Origin: a virus | IMG/VR virus record: IMGVR_UViG_3300022928_002119 | Span: 1-51,802 of that record | Reading direction: 5' to 3' (one strand) | DNA: 51,802 nucleotides | Shown here: positions 8,296 to 16,469 of the stretch, one piece after another | How the letters are laid out: every line of letters starts with the position of its first letter | Position numbering within the stretch: position 1 is the stretch's first letter | The notes under the pieces: generated by a model | The model's input: only the letters and a program-made list of their open reading frames with translations | Databases searched by the model: none | What the model was told of the DNA's origin: nothing | Made by a program: the position numbers and the translations under genes

Positions 8296-8717
8296 GCACT
8301 GAAGACATGAGAGATCAAGCTCTGAAAGAGCAGGCCAACAAGGCTATCAAGATGATATGGGTCACATTCCGTAAGGAAGGCATCCACAAGTATCCAGCGG
8401 CACTGGACGATCCCAAACTGGCCACTGGCGATGAATATGATGTAAGTTTCCTGGGACACCCTCACAGACACATATTCCATTTCAAGGTTGCCATAGAGGT
8501 TTTCCACGATGACCGAGACATAGAATTCATACAGTTCAAGAGATGGATGGAGAACATGTACGCAGACGGAACGATGAAACTGGATTACAAATCTTGTGAG
8601 ATGATATCAGATGATTTGTACGTTGCAATAGCGAAAAGATATCCAGGTAGGAAGATTGAAATAGACGTAGCGGAGGACGGTGAGAATGGCTCACACGCAG
8701 TATATGAAAGAGATTAA
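8292..8717 (+). CDS. QueD/6-pyruvoyl-tetrahydropterin synthase-like protein (tentative)
   Basis: This 141-residue protein belongs to a conserved marine phage group. Its pattern can be laid over QueD: FRKEGIHKYP (His32, compare the first zinc histidine), GHPHRHIFHFKVAIEV (His58 and His60, compare HGHSF plus strand), DIEFIQFKRW (compare the IDF-ELK segment) and a final VAEDGENGSHAVY (compare the KET-x-Y end). The catalytic cysteine before the HxH pair and the LDHH motif are replaced (GHPH; LDYK), so activity may differ. In the preQ0 pathway QueD acts between FolE and QueE, both encoded here. This is a fold-level suggestion by eye; a plain conserved hypothetical remains possible. Confidence 0.5.
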   Translation: MSTEDMRDQALKEQANKAIKMIWVTFRKEGIHKYPAALDDPKLATGDEYDVSFLGHPHRHIFHFKVAIEVFHDDRDIEFIQFKRWMENMYADGTMKLDYKSCEMISDDLYVAIAKRYPGRKIEIDVAEDGENGSHAVYERD

Positions 8718-9024
8718 ATTCAAAGAATCAAGGGCAACATCTAGGATGGGATACCTACCCATAGAAGGTGGTGGCTTGAACGCTTCATACACAACGGTGG
8801 ACGCAGTGGCGAACATATGCACGACGGCGGGCAACCTGGGAATGAAGTATGGCAAGGATTTCATCTGGTCAGGCACAGACTGGGATGACAATGACGACGA
8901 CTGCATCACTCTGATGGTCAAGGAAGACAAGTACGAATCTTTCCTACACCTAGCCCTACAGAATGACCACAGGATAAAGCACACAAACACGGGCAAGATC
9001 AAACTAATCAAGGAGAGGAAATAG
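8686..9024 (+). CDS. Conserved phage protein of unknown function
   Basis: This 112-residue protein starts at ATG 8686, preceded by GGTGAG. An alternative ATG lies at 8704. It has a glycine-rich segment (LPIEGGGLNASY) and an acidic stretch DWDDNDDD that could bind a metal. The first 32 bases overlap the upstream gene. The stop TAG shares its last base with the GTG start of the peroxiredoxin. No family is recognised. Confidence 0.65.
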   Translation: MAHTQYMKEIKFKESRATSRMGYLPIEGGGLNASYTTVDAVANICTTAGNLGMKYGKDFIWSGTDWDDNDDDCITLMVKEDKYESFLHLALQNDHRIKHTNTGKIKLIKERK

Positions 9025-9560
9025 TGAGAGTACCATATACAAACTTTAAAACAAGAACAGGCGACAACGACGCAGTGGGTGGTTGCACTTTCATAGGTGG
9101 TGAATGGAAAGACGTTGATACTGCGGAAATTTTTGACGATAAAAAAGTTGTTGTGTTTGCCCTACCAGGGGCGTTCACACCCACTTGCAGTTCACAACAA
9201 CTACCAGGATACGAAGAGAAGTATGATCAACTGAAAGCTCTTGGTGTTGACGAAGTATACTGCTTGTCTGTAAATGATGCATTTGTCATGAACGCTTGGT
9301 TCAGAGATGAGAAGATCGAGAAGGTGAAACCAATCGGAGACGGAGAAGGCGTGTTCACACAGGGCATGGGCATGTTGGTCAACAAACCTAAACAGGGGTT
9401 TGGAATGCGATCATGGAGATATTCAATGCTGGTGGACAACGGAGAGGTCGTGAAAACATTCGTTGAAGAAGGCAAGAACAACGCCAGTGACGACAATGAT
9501 CCATTCGAAGTTTCAGATGTGGATACAATGATCAAATACTTGAAGGCAAATGCCGGGTAG
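9024..9560 (+). CDS. Peroxiredoxin, Prx5/AhpE-like family
   Basis: This 178-residue thiol peroxidase reduces hydrogen peroxide and alkyl hydroperoxides. The active-site motif GAFTPTCSSQQLPGY is intact, with the peroxidatic cysteine at Cys55 and the preceding Thr/Pro. It continues with the usual VDEVYCLSVNDAFVMNAW strand-helix and GMGMLVN segments. The family is the Prx5 type, with GTP-independent thiol chemistry fed by host glutaredoxin or thioredoxin. The start is GTG at 9024, preceded by GAGAGGAAA and sharing a base with the upstream stop. It probably protects the infected cell from oxidative stress; that role is inference. Confidence 0.92.
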   Translation: MRVPYTNFKTRTGDNDAVGGCTFIGGEWKDVDTAEIFDDKKVVVFALPGAFTPTCSSQQLPGYEEKYDQLKALGVDEVYCLSVNDAFVMNAWFRDEKIEKVKPIGDGEGVFTQGMGMLVNKPKQGFGMRSWRYSMLVDNGEVVKTFVEEGKNNASDDNDPFEVSDVDTMIKYLKANAG

Positions 9561-9744
9561 TTGGGACGGAAAATCTAGGCCGTCAAACTCCAAATACAGG
9601 GAGAACTATGACGACATATTCAAGAAGAAGGAAACTTGTCCTTGCGGCAGGTCACCTATCGGTAGATGTGTTGGATGGCATGGATTGACAGAAAGCGAAT
9701 ATCAAGTTAAACTACAGGAGTGGAAAGAAAAACATGCTGATTAG
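9550..9744 (+). CDS. Small cysteine-rich protein, possible zinc-binding
   Basis: This 64-residue protein contains a central CPCGRSPIGRCVGWHG: two cysteines in CxC, a third eight residues later, and a histidine, a likely zinc knuckle. The N-terminus is polar and basic and the C-terminus is a charged helix. It overlaps the peroxiredoxin end by 11 bases and the next start by 11. The function is unknown. Confidence 0.65.
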   Translation: MPGSWDGKSRPSNSKYRENYDDIFKKKETCPCGRSPIGRCVGWHGLTESEYQVKLQEWKEKHAD

Positions 9745-10042
9745 AATGATATTTGAACCAGAGGCCAATGTGAACTGTAATCACGATAGGATGTTCGAGT
9801 ACTACAGTGAGAATTATCTGAGTGACTTTGACACCACGTGGGGTGGTACCATAGTCATGGACAACTTCACAAAGAAACACTACAGGCAAGAACCTTGTTA
9901 CCAGAGATACATAGAAAGTTCCAAAGGCAATCAAGAAACTCTAAATAAGATCATGGAGTACGTCACACAGAATCCAATGGCAGGATACACAACACACATA
10001 TACGCAAACCCACAAGGGGGAAATGAGGTCAAACAATTATGA
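9734..10042 (+). CDS. Hypothetical protein
   Basis: This 102-residue protein has no recognised family. The N-terminal strand LIRMIFEPEANVNCNHDRMF resembles the start of small globular phage proteins. The stop overlaps the glycosyltransferase start by four bases (ATGA), so it belongs to the same transcript. No transmembrane segment or catalytic motif is visible. Confidence 0.65.
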   Translation: MLIRMIFEPEANVNCNHDRMFEYYSENYLSDFDTTWGGTIVMDNFTKKHYRQEPCYQRYIESSKGNQETLNKIMEYVTQNPMAGYTTHIYANPQGGNEVKQL

Positions 10043-11208
10043 AGATATTTTACATGGGCCTAGAGCCCTACGAAGGCAGATACACACTACAGTTACAGGA
10101 CTGGACTGAGAGGGCATACAACAAAAGAGGAATTGATTACGTTGTGGTACCAGGCACAACCATAGATGACACAAAAGCGATCAGTGTAGGTCAGGTGTTA
10201 GACGCACACGGCAGAAGTTACTTTGGCATGAGCCAGATGATGAATCTGGTACAGATGATGAGGAACGGTGAGGTGACGAACAAGGATGTGATATTCTTCG
10301 AGGACATGTTCCAACCAGGCATGGAATCACTGCCTTACATCTTACACCAAGTTGAAGAAAAACACAGACCAACGATATATCTGAGATGCTTGGCACAGGC
10401 CATAGATCCTGACGACTTCGTACACGTATGGGGCATGAGCAAGTGGATGAGCATGTATGAGCAGATGTGCAATGAAATTCCCAATGTGAAAATACTAGCG
10501 ACCAATGAAGAGATGGTGGCACACATGAGGATAGCGAATTGGTCGGCACCCATATACAACATATCAGGATTGAGCTTTGGCAAGGAAGAGGTACAAGGCA
10601 GAGTGCCAGACAGGAAGCCCTTCATTGAAAGGAAACAGAGAGTTATATTTGGAGCGAGATGGGATCAAGAGAAGCAACCACAGTTCTACATGACGCTGGC
10701 ATTGAAATACAAAGAGAAACACCCAGACGTTGAATTCGCGATATGTCAAGGTGGCCCTTTAAGATCAAACAACCAATTCTTTGTGGACGAGGCCAAGTAT
10801 CTTGCGAAACAAGGTACAATCACAATTCACGAGAACTTGAAGAAGAACGAATACTACGAACTTCTCGCAGACTCGAGAGTGATGTTCAACTGTGCTTTAC
10901 AGGACTGGGTGTCAAACACAGTCAGTGAAGCAGACGCAATGGGTTGCAACACACTGTTTCCGGCATACAGGTCATTCCCGGAGACTTTCGCAAATGACCA
11001 CACCAGAATGTATGTTCCATGGTCGATGGAAGACGCAATGAACAAACTAGATGTATTATTAAGCAAACCATCCCCTAGTATAGGTAAATTATCTGATTGG
11101 ACCAACGGTACCATAGACAGGATGATAGACATTATGACAGGCAAGGGTGAACAATGGAGAAGAGATGGACAACACTACAGAAACGCAGTATCAGAATCCA
11201 AATATTAA
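10039..11208 (+). CDS. Glycosyltransferase, GT-B fold (GT4-like)
   Basis: This 389-residue protein has a two-domain GT-B organisation. The C-terminal half carries the typical run RVIFGARWDQEKQP (start of the nucleotide-sugar domain), VEFAICQGG, then ITIHENLKKNEYYELLADS and VSNTVSEADAMGC, which corresponds to the GT4 E-x7-E acceptor/donor loop. It would transfer a sugar from a nucleotide donor to an unknown acceptor, possibly phage DNA bases, host glycan or a structural protein. It is directly coupled to the GalE-like epimerase that follows, so UDP-galactose or UDP-glucose is a reasonable donor. The assignment to family is good; substrate is inference. Confidence 0.78.
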   Translation: MKIFYMGLEPYEGRYTLQLQDWTERAYNKRGIDYVVVPGTTIDDTKAISVGQVLDAHGRSYFGMSQMMNLVQMMRNGEVTNKDVIFFEDMFQPGMESLPYILHQVEEKHRPTIYLRCLAQAIDPDDFVHVWGMSKWMSMYEQMCNEIPNVKILATNEEMVAHMRIANWSAPIYNISGLSFGKEEVQGRVPDRKPFIERKQRVIFGARWDQEKQPQFYMTLALKYKEKHPDVEFAICQGGPLRSNNQFFVDEAKYLAKQGTITIHENLKKNEYYELLADSRVMFNCALQDWVSNTVSEADAMGCNTLFPAYRSFPETFANDHTRMYVPWSMEDAMNKLDVLLSKPSPSIGKLSDWTNGTIDRMIDIMTGKGEQWRRDGQHYRNAVSESKY

Positions 11209-12196
11209 AGGTTCCAGCAAGGCCGTACTGGTCACAGGCGGAGCAGGCTATGTGGGTTCACACACCTGCAAACTGTTGGCCAAGAACGGATACACACCAA
11301 TCACAGTGGACAGACACTACAGGGAAGGGTTGAAATCATTTGGACCAAACTACAATTTAAATCTCCCACAGGAGATAGACAGGATTGACGAGATAATCAA
11401 CAGGTACAACATAACCAGTTGTATACATTTCGCAGGTAGCACCAGTGTGCCTGAGAGCGTTGCCAATCCATCTTTGTATTACAAAAATAATTTAATCACT
11501 ACTATATCGTTGTTAGACAAACTTATCGAGTGTGATGTTAAGACATTCGTTTACAGTTCCAGTGCGGCCACATACGGTGATCCCGGAATGCAGTTGGCCA
11601 TGGAGACAGACGTCGCCAATCCGATCAGTGCATACGGTGGTAGCAAACTGATGATAGAGATGGTGTGTCGAGATTACTTGAGGGCATACGGTTTGAGCAG
11701 TGTAGGTCTGAGATACTTCAATGCCGCTGGTGCAGATCCAGAAGGTGAGATTGGAGAACTAAGGGAAAAAGAAACACACATCATACCACTGGCCATAGAG
11801 GCCGCCAAGCAAGGCAAGACGTTCAAGATATTTGGTGACAAGTATCCAACAGATGACGGAACATGTGTGAGGGATTACGTGCATGTGATGGACCTAGCGG
11901 ACGCACACGTCAAAGCGTTGAACTACGCTTCAGAAAATCCTGTTTCAGAAGTTTTCAATCTAGGTTCAGGTGCTCCTGCTTCCAACAAAGAACTTCTAAA
12001 TACAGTGCAAAAACACGCAGGCGAAATGAAAATAGAGATACATGACAACAGACCAGGCGACCCAGCCTACTTGGTTGCAGACATAGACAAAGTAAAAACA
12101 ATATTAGGATGGGAACCTACACAAAGTTCCATTGACAACGTGGTGGCTACTGCTGTACAATGGTATAACAAGACACACAAAAAGGAAATACAATAA
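11165..12196 (+). CDS. galE: UDP-glucose 4-epimerase (GalE-like)
   Basis: This 343-residue extended short-chain dehydrogenase interconverts UDP-glucose and UDP-galactose. Near the N-terminus VLVTGGAGYVGSHT gives the NAD-binding glycine motif. YSSSAATYGDP holds the catalytic Ser/Thr and YGGSKLMIE the YxxxK pair. LRYFNAAGADPEGEIGE and a C-terminal FNLGSG are classic for GalE. A GTG at 11147 is possible, but ATG 11165 has GGAGAAGAG just upstream. It overlaps the glycosyltransferase end by 44 bases, and the stop overlaps the GTP cyclohydrolase start (TAATG). Confidence 0.92.
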   Translation: MDNTTETQYQNPNIKGSSKAVLVTGGAGYVGSHTCKLLAKNGYTPITVDRHYREGLKSFGPNYNLNLPQEIDRIDEIINRYNITSCIHFAGSTSVPESVANPSLYYKNNLITTISLLDKLIECDVKTFVYSSSAATYGDPGMQLAMETDVANPISAYGGSKLMIEMVCRDYLRAYGLSSVGLRYFNAAGADPEGEIGELREKETHIIPLAIEAAKQGKTFKIFGDKYPTDDGTCVRDYVHVMDLADAHVKALNYASENPVSEVFNLGSGAPASNKELLNTVQKHAGEMKIEIHDNRPGDPAYLVADIDKVKTILGWEPTQSSIDNVVATAVQWYNKTHKKEIQ

Positions 12197-12909
12197 TGAG
12201 CGAGGACATTTTGAAAGACAGTTGGATGCCTGAAACACCAATCAGTAAAAAGATAAAAGAGAGAATCAAGAAGGCAGGCAAGAGATTCCATTCCAATGAC
12301 AACATCTCTGAATTCATAGAAGACGGCGAGATGGAGTTATTACAGGCAGAAGTACAAGAAAAATTACAAGGTGTATTAGACAGTCTTGTCATTGACACAG
12401 AAAACGATCACAACACACAGGAAACTGCGAAACGTGTGGCCAAGATGTACATCAGAGAAACATTTGGTGGTAGGTTCAAGCCAGCACCGAGAATAACAAG
12501 TTTTCCTAACATGGGTTACAAGAGCATGTACACCAGTGGTCCAATATCGATCAAGTCCACGTGTGCCCATCACCTACAGAACATTGTGGGTAACGCATGG
12601 GTAGGTATAATCCCCAACGGCGAGGTGATAGGATTGAGCAAATTCAATAGGATCGTACATCACATAGTAGAACGTCCACAGATACAAGAAGAGATGACCA
12701 CACAGATCGCAGAAGAATTAAAGAAGTATGCTAAGACTGACAACATAGCAGTTGTTGTAAAGGCAGAACATCATTGCATGACACACAGAGGTGTCAGAGA
12801 ACACGAATCAGATATGACTACTGCAATCATGTTGGGAGCATTCAAAGATGATCCAGCAACCAGAGACGAATTCTACAAAATCTGTATGAGCATGAAGGGT
12901 CATGGCTAA
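12196..12909 (+). CDS. folE: GTP cyclohydrolase I
   Basis: This 237-residue enzyme converts GTP to 7,8-dihydroneopterin triphosphate, the first step to folate and to 7-deazaguanines (preQ0). The zinc ligands and active site are intact: STCAHHL (Cys123, His125, His126) and EHHCMTHRGV (Cys194). Other family landmarks are ETAKRVAKMY, IGLSKFNRIVHHIVERPQIQE and the final segment before RDEF. In this window it accompanies QueE and DpdA-like proteins, so its product most likely feeds deazaguanine synthesis. It overlaps genes on both sides (1 base upstream, 8 downstream). Confidence 0.96.
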   Translation: MSEDILKDSWMPETPISKKIKERIKKAGKRFHSNDNISEFIEDGEMELLQAEVQEKLQGVLDSLVIDTENDHNTQETAKRVAKMYIRETFGGRFKPAPRITSFPNMGYKSMYTSGPISIKSTCAHHLQNIVGNAWVGIIPNGEVIGLSKFNRIVHHIVERPQIQEEMTTQIAEELKKYAKTDNIAVVVKAEHHCMTHRGVREHESDMTTAIMLGAFKDDPATRDEFYKICMSMKGHG

Positions 12910-13207
12910 AAAAACAAAAAAACAATTAAAGATTGAACAGGCCAACATGCAATCGGACAACATAGAAATGGGTTATTCAGACGGAATACAGAACACCGGA
13001 GATTTCACATACTCCTTCGCTGACCTAGATGACGACTTTGACAATCTCAATGTCAACACAGTTTCAACAGGTTTCACAGTGGACGGTTTGACATTCGACA
13101 ACGAAGAAGAATTAAGGAACAAATACCCTGCACTACAGGACGCATGGGATCACTACAAGAACGTGAAACACATGTGTGAACAAAAGGAAAAAGAGAATGA
13201 GGATTAA
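12902..13207 (+). CDS. Acidic hypothetical protein with basic N-terminus
   Basis: This 101-residue protein starts with a lysine-rich block (AKKTKKQLKIE), followed by an acidic, Asp-rich middle (FADLDDDFDNLN) and a charged C-terminal helix. It overlaps the folE end by 8 bases and the GMP reductase start by 11. No family is recognised. Its position suggests co-expression with the nucleotide genes. Confidence 0.65.
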   Translation: MAKKTKKQLKIEQANMQSDNIEMGYSDGIQNTGDFTYSFADLDDDFDNLNVNTVSTGFTVDGLTFDNEEELRNKYPALQDAWDHYKNVKHMCEQKEKENED

Positions 13208-14246
13208 AGAAGACATCAAGTTGAATTTTGATGATGTGCTAATGGAACCAAAACGTTCTACGTTAAGTTCGAGGCGTGATGTTGACATGACACGTAAGTT
13301 CACTTTCAGGAATTCAGGCAAGGTAATGAACTTCACTCCAATATTTGCAAGTAACATGGACGGGGTTGGTACTTTTAGTATGGCAAAGGTCTTACAAAAA
13401 CATCAGATGATGACCGTGATCACAAAAAGCACCACAGTTGAGCAATGGAGAGAAGCAGTTGGTACAGGACTTAGGCTACAGAGTGTCAGCGTATGCACAG
13501 GCACAAACAAGATATGGGATCCAGAAGCGGCAGACTACAAGAATATGCAAGACGTTTTATCTAATTTCCCTGATGTCAAGATGATCACCATTGACGTGGC
13601 AAACGCATACCATCAAAACTTCGTTGATTTCATCAAACAAGTAAGGGACGAGTACCCAGAGAAAGTCATAGTAGCAGGCAATGTGGTCACACCCGAGATG
13701 GTTGAAGAATTAATCATCAACGGTGCAGACATGGTCAAGATTGGTATAGGACCTGGTTCAGTGTGTACAACAAGGACAATGACCGGCATAGGTGTTCCAC
13801 AGTTCTCAGCGATAGTGGAATGTGCTGACGCGGCCAATGGTGTCGATGGACACATAATGGCTGACGGAGGATGTGTGTGGCCTGGAGACATAGCAAAAGC
13901 ATTCGGTGGCGGGGCACACGCTGTCATGATAGGTGGAATGTTGGCGGGACACGACGAATCAGAACAACCAGTGGTGGACGGCAAAGTAGAATTTTACGGT
14001 ATGAGTTCGGACAGGGCACGTGAGAAACACGGCAAGAGAAAGGACGGATACAGGGGAAATGAGGGAAGATGGATCAGCCTACCACACAGAGGACCTGTTG
14101 AGCCAACAGTGGAAGACATATTAGGTGGCGTGAGATCCTCTGCCACTTACATAGGGGCAAGACGATTGAAGGATATGCCCAAGTGTGCAACATTCGTGAG
14201 AGTAGAGAACAACATAAACAGGGTATATGAACAATACACCAAATAG
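13197..14246 (+). CDS. guaC: GMP reductase / IMP dehydrogenase family
   Basis: This 349-residue TIM-barrel enzyme most likely catalyses NADPH-dependent GMP to IMP conversion. Motifs are NFDDVLMEPKRS at the N-terminus, ASNMDGVGTFSMA, the catalytic loop KIGIGPGSVCTTR with Cys190, GHIMADGGC-type phosphate binding and a long C-terminal flap segment with RGPVEPTVEDILGGVRS. There is no CBS domain, and the length (about 350) fits GMP reductase rather than IMP dehydrogenase. ATG 13197 has GGAAAAAGAGA upstream and is preferred over an in-frame upstream start. It overlaps the upstream gene by 11 bases. Confidence 0.9.
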   Translation: MRIKEDIKLNFDDVLMEPKRSTLSSRRDVDMTRKFTFRNSGKVMNFTPIFASNMDGVGTFSMAKVLQKHQMMTVITKSTTVEQWREAVGTGLRLQSVSVCTGTNKIWDPEAADYKNMQDVLSNFPDVKMITIDVANAYHQNFVDFIKQVRDEYPEKVIVAGNVVTPEMVEELIINGADMVKIGIGPGSVCTTRTMTGIGVPQFSAIVECADAANGVDGHIMADGGCVWPGDIAKAFGGGAHAVMIGGMLAGHDESEQPVVDGKVEFYGMSSDRAREKHGKRKDGYRGNEGRWISLPHRGPVEPTVEDILGGVRSSATYIGARRLKDMPKCATFVRVENNINRVYEQYTK

Positions 14247-14559
14247 CATAGAACCAATCAAAGAGAAACTAGATGACAAGATCAAGAAGTTGAATTCTTC
14301 CAGGGTGATTAAGAAGGTCACACCCAAGGGAGACCTATCTTGGTACGTGAAATGGGTTTCCGTATTTTTTATATTGGTGGCGACAGCGGCCAGGAGTGTG
14401 GGCACAATACCACACATAGACATGTGGTTCGGACTGGTTGGCACAATAGGGTGGGCCTGGGTAGGATACCTATGGCATGACAGGGCACTGCTGTTTCTCA
14501 ACGCAATACTTGTCACACTATTAATAATAGGATTAATGAATTTTTATTTTGGAATATGA
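14227..14559 (+). CDS. Small membrane protein, DUF6552-like
   Basis: This 110-residue protein has a charged N-terminal ~35 residues, then three hydrophobic segments at about 39-58, 66-83 and 87-108. The middle carries WFGLVGTIGWAWVGYLWHDRALL, resembling small DUF6552-type membrane proteins known from marine bacteria; I hold this match with modest confidence. It overlaps the GMP reductase by 20 bases and the phosphoribosyltransferase by 4. Location in the inner membrane is likely. Confidence 0.65.
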   Translation: MNNTPNSIEPIKEKLDDKIKKLNSSRVIKKVTPKGDLSWYVKWVSVFFILVATAARSVGTIPHIDMWFGLVGTIGWAWVGYLWHDRALLFLNAILVTLLIIGLMNFYFGI

Positions 14560-15020
14560 GTGAAGAAGTAAAAAAAAGTTATTTCACCACAGGTCAGATG
14601 CGTAACGCACTGATACAGATAGAGGACAAGATGGTTCACTCCAACTGGATGCCATCGATCATACTTGGAATCAACCGGGGTGGTTGTATTCCTGGAGTTT
14701 ACCTGTCACACAGGATAAAGGTTCCACACGAGGCACTCGATATAAGACTACGAGATCACACTGCCAAACCTGACCTACGTGCTTTGGAAAAAGCATTCGC
14801 ATGGCAAAAAAAAATTCTGATCGTTGACGATATCAACGACACAGGAGAGACATTTCAATACATACTTGACAACTTCGGTAAGCGTGAAGATCGGATTAGG
14901 TTCGCCGCGTTGATCAACAACAAACCCAGCAAGGTAAAAGTAGATTACCACGGGTATGAGATCAACAAGGACGAAGCACCCGCTTGGATCGTTTTCCCAT
15001 GGGAAGAATGGGACAAGTAG
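14556..15020 (+). CDS. Purine-type phosphoribosyltransferase
   Basis: This 154-residue protein has the type I PRTase fold. The PRPP-binding loop KILIVDDINDTGET is at residues 86-99. An N-terminal IILGINRGGCIPGVYLS is the hallmark of xanthine/guanine or hypoxanthine PRTases (Gpt-like), and the C-terminus ends with WIVFPWEEWD, as in Gpt proteins. It would convert a free purine base and PRPP to the nucleotide. Together with the AzgA-type permease just downstream and GMP reductase upstream it forms a purine salvage set. It starts in an ATGA overlap. Confidence 0.88.
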   Translation: MSEEVKKSYFTTGQMRNALIQIEDKMVHSNWMPSIILGINRGGCIPGVYLSHRIKVPHEALDIRLRDHTAKPDLRALEKAFAWQKKILIVDDINDTGETFQYILDNFGKREDRIRFAALINNKPSKVKVDYHGYEINKDEAPAWIVFPWEEWDK

Positions 15021-15033
15021 CGTAAAAGTTGTA

Positions 15034-15063
15034 TTGACTTACAGGTACAAATCACTTTAAAAT
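15034..15063 (+). promoter_or_regulatory. Sigma70-type promoter for the purine permease
   Basis: TTGACT at 15034-15039 and TAAAAT at 15058-15063 are spaced by 18 bases, in the gap between the phosphoribosyltransferase stop and the permease start. An AGGAG ribosome site at 15083-15087 precedes ATG 15094. Confidence 0.6.
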
Positions 15064-15093
15064 AACGTTTAACAAAAAACAAAGGAGAAACAT

Positions 15094-16386
15094 ATGTTAG
15101 ATAAACTCTTTGGTTTGACAAAAGCCAAGACATCAGTAAAGACTGAGATCATGGCCGGAGTCGCCACGTTCCTAACGATGGCCTACATCACGGTGGTCAA
15201 TCCTGCGATACTTTCTACGGAAGGATCAGGAATGGACTTCGGTGCTGTTTTCACAGCAACGATCATCGCCGCTGTGGTTGGAACATTGATAATGGGACTA
15301 TGGGCGAATTGGCCCGTGGCACTGGCACCAGGTATGGGACTTAATGCGTTCTTTACTTTTGGTGTGGTGTTTGGAATGGGTTACACCTTCCAACAGGCAC
15401 TGGCCGCCGTATTCGTGGCGGGATTGGTGTTCATCGTGCTATCGGTCACACCCGCTAGGAGATACATCATTAATTCAATTCCGAGAAGTATGAAACTTGG
15501 GGTCGGGGCCGGTATAGGATTATTCCTTGCCATAATTGGCTTCAAGAACGCAGGCATAGTCGTAGACAATCCTGCCACCCTAGTTGGACTTGGAGACATC
15601 TCGAGTTGGCCTGTTTTATTAGCAGGTTTGGGTTTTGCCATAATGGCGATCCTAGACAAGAGAAAGATCCCAGGTGCGATCATCATTGGAATATTGGCAG
15701 TCAGCATTATTGCTTGGGTGTTCGGAGTATCCGACCTCAACGGTGTTGCTGGTGCTATACCAAGTCCTGCCCATGCTTTTAGCCTAGACTTTAGTCTAAT
15801 CGCTACAGCAGGTTTCATTGGAACTGCGTTTGCATTCTTGTTCGTGGATTTTATGGACACGGCAGGAACTTTGACTTCAGTTGCTAACCTTACAGGCAAG
15901 GTGAACAAGAACGGCGAAGTCGAGGGTATTGACAAAGCGTTGCTATCAGATTCTGTGGCAACATCTGTTGGTGCACTTGCAGGTACATCAAATACCACTT
16001 CATACATCGAGAGTGGTGCTGGTATCAAAGAAGGTGGAAAGACTGGTTTGACGGCGGTCACAGTGGCGGTGCTATTTTTAGCCTGCTTGTTCTTTGCTCC
16101 GTTGGCCCAGAGTATCCCGGCCTTTGCTACGGCACCTGCGTTGATATTCATCGCAACCTACTTCTTGAGAAACCTCAAGGACATCGATTGGGATGATGTG
16201 AGTGAATACGCACCTGCGGTGTTGGCGGCTGTGATCATGCCACTGACATTCAGTATCGCATACGGTATCGCACTAGGCTTCATTGCCTATGTTGTTATCA
16301 AGGCGGCGAGTGGTAAACACGCAGAACTCAACGGCGGCAGTCTGGCGATTGCGGCAGTTAGTTTATTATACTTCATAGCAGTATAA
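15094..16386 (+). CDS. Purine permease, NCS2 AzgA-type
   Basis: This 430-residue polytopic inner-membrane protein is a proton-coupled purine uptake system. The N-terminus matches the AzgA branch (adenine/guanine/hypoxanthine) of the NCS2/xanthine-uracil permease superfamily: KTEIMAGVATFLTMAYI, then NPAIL, and WPVALAPGMGLNAFFTF. Later come FLFVDFMDTAGTL and SNTTSYIESGAGIKEGGKTG, all hallmark AzgA segments. About 12-14 hydrophobic segments can be counted, consistent with the family. It has its own promoter and a good Shine-Dalgarno. A complete nucleobase transporter in a phage is unusual. It would import host-exterior purines for nucleotide or deazaguanine synthesis during infection. Confidence 0.94.
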   Translation: MLDKLFGLTKAKTSVKTEIMAGVATFLTMAYITVVNPAILSTEGSGMDFGAVFTATIIAAVVGTLIMGLWANWPVALAPGMGLNAFFTFGVVFGMGYTFQQALAAVFVAGLVFIVLSVTPARRYIINSIPRSMKLGVGAGIGLFLAIIGFKNAGIVVDNPATLVGLGDISSWPVLLAGLGFAIMAILDKRKIPGAIIIGILAVSIIAWVFGVSDLNGVAGAIPSPAHAFSLDFSLIATAGFIGTAFAFLFVDFMDTAGTLTSVANLTGKVNKNGEVEGIDKALLSDSVATSVGALAGTSNTTSYIESGAGIKEGGKTGLTAVTVAVLFLACLFFAPLAQSIPAFATAPALIFIATYFLRNLKDIDWDDVSEYAPAVLAAVIMPLTFSIAYGIALGFIAYVVIKAASGKHAELNGGSLAIAAVSLLYFIAV

Positions 16387-16391
16387 CCAGG

Positions 16392-16416
16392 ATGGGGGAG
16401 TTTTTTGCTCCCCCAT
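16392..16416 (+). terminator. GC-rich hairpin after the permease gene
   Basis: Nine base pairs (ATGGGGGAG with CTCCCCCAT) enclose a seven-base loop TTTTTTG. It lies five bases after the permease stop and directly against the -35 box of the next promoter. There is no T tract after the stem; the T run is in the loop. It could be a terminator acting by structure or an mRNA 3'-end stabiliser. Confidence 0.55.
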
Positions 16417-16445
16417 TGACAACTCATCTAAATATCCTATATAAT
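16416..16445 (+). promoter_or_regulatory. Sigma70 promoter for cupin-queE genes, with embedded CTAAATATC
   Basis: TTGACA at 16416-16421 and TATAAT at 16440-16445 have an 18-base spacer (TATATA at 16438 gives 16). The spacer holds CTAAATATC (16428-16436), the late-promoter-like nonamer also found at 4329 and 5142. The site could therefore be read by both host and phage-modified polymerase. GGAAGG precedes the ATG at 16470. Confidence 0.75.
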
Positions 16446-16469
16446 ATTGAATAGGAAGGTACAAAATTT

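Noticed and set aside
15381-16151. 256-codon open frame on the minus strand inside the permease gene
   Set aside because: It is antisense to the AzgA-type permease, whose motifs and membrane segments are clear. The antisense product is low-complexity (Ala/Pro/Thr) and has no ribosome site.
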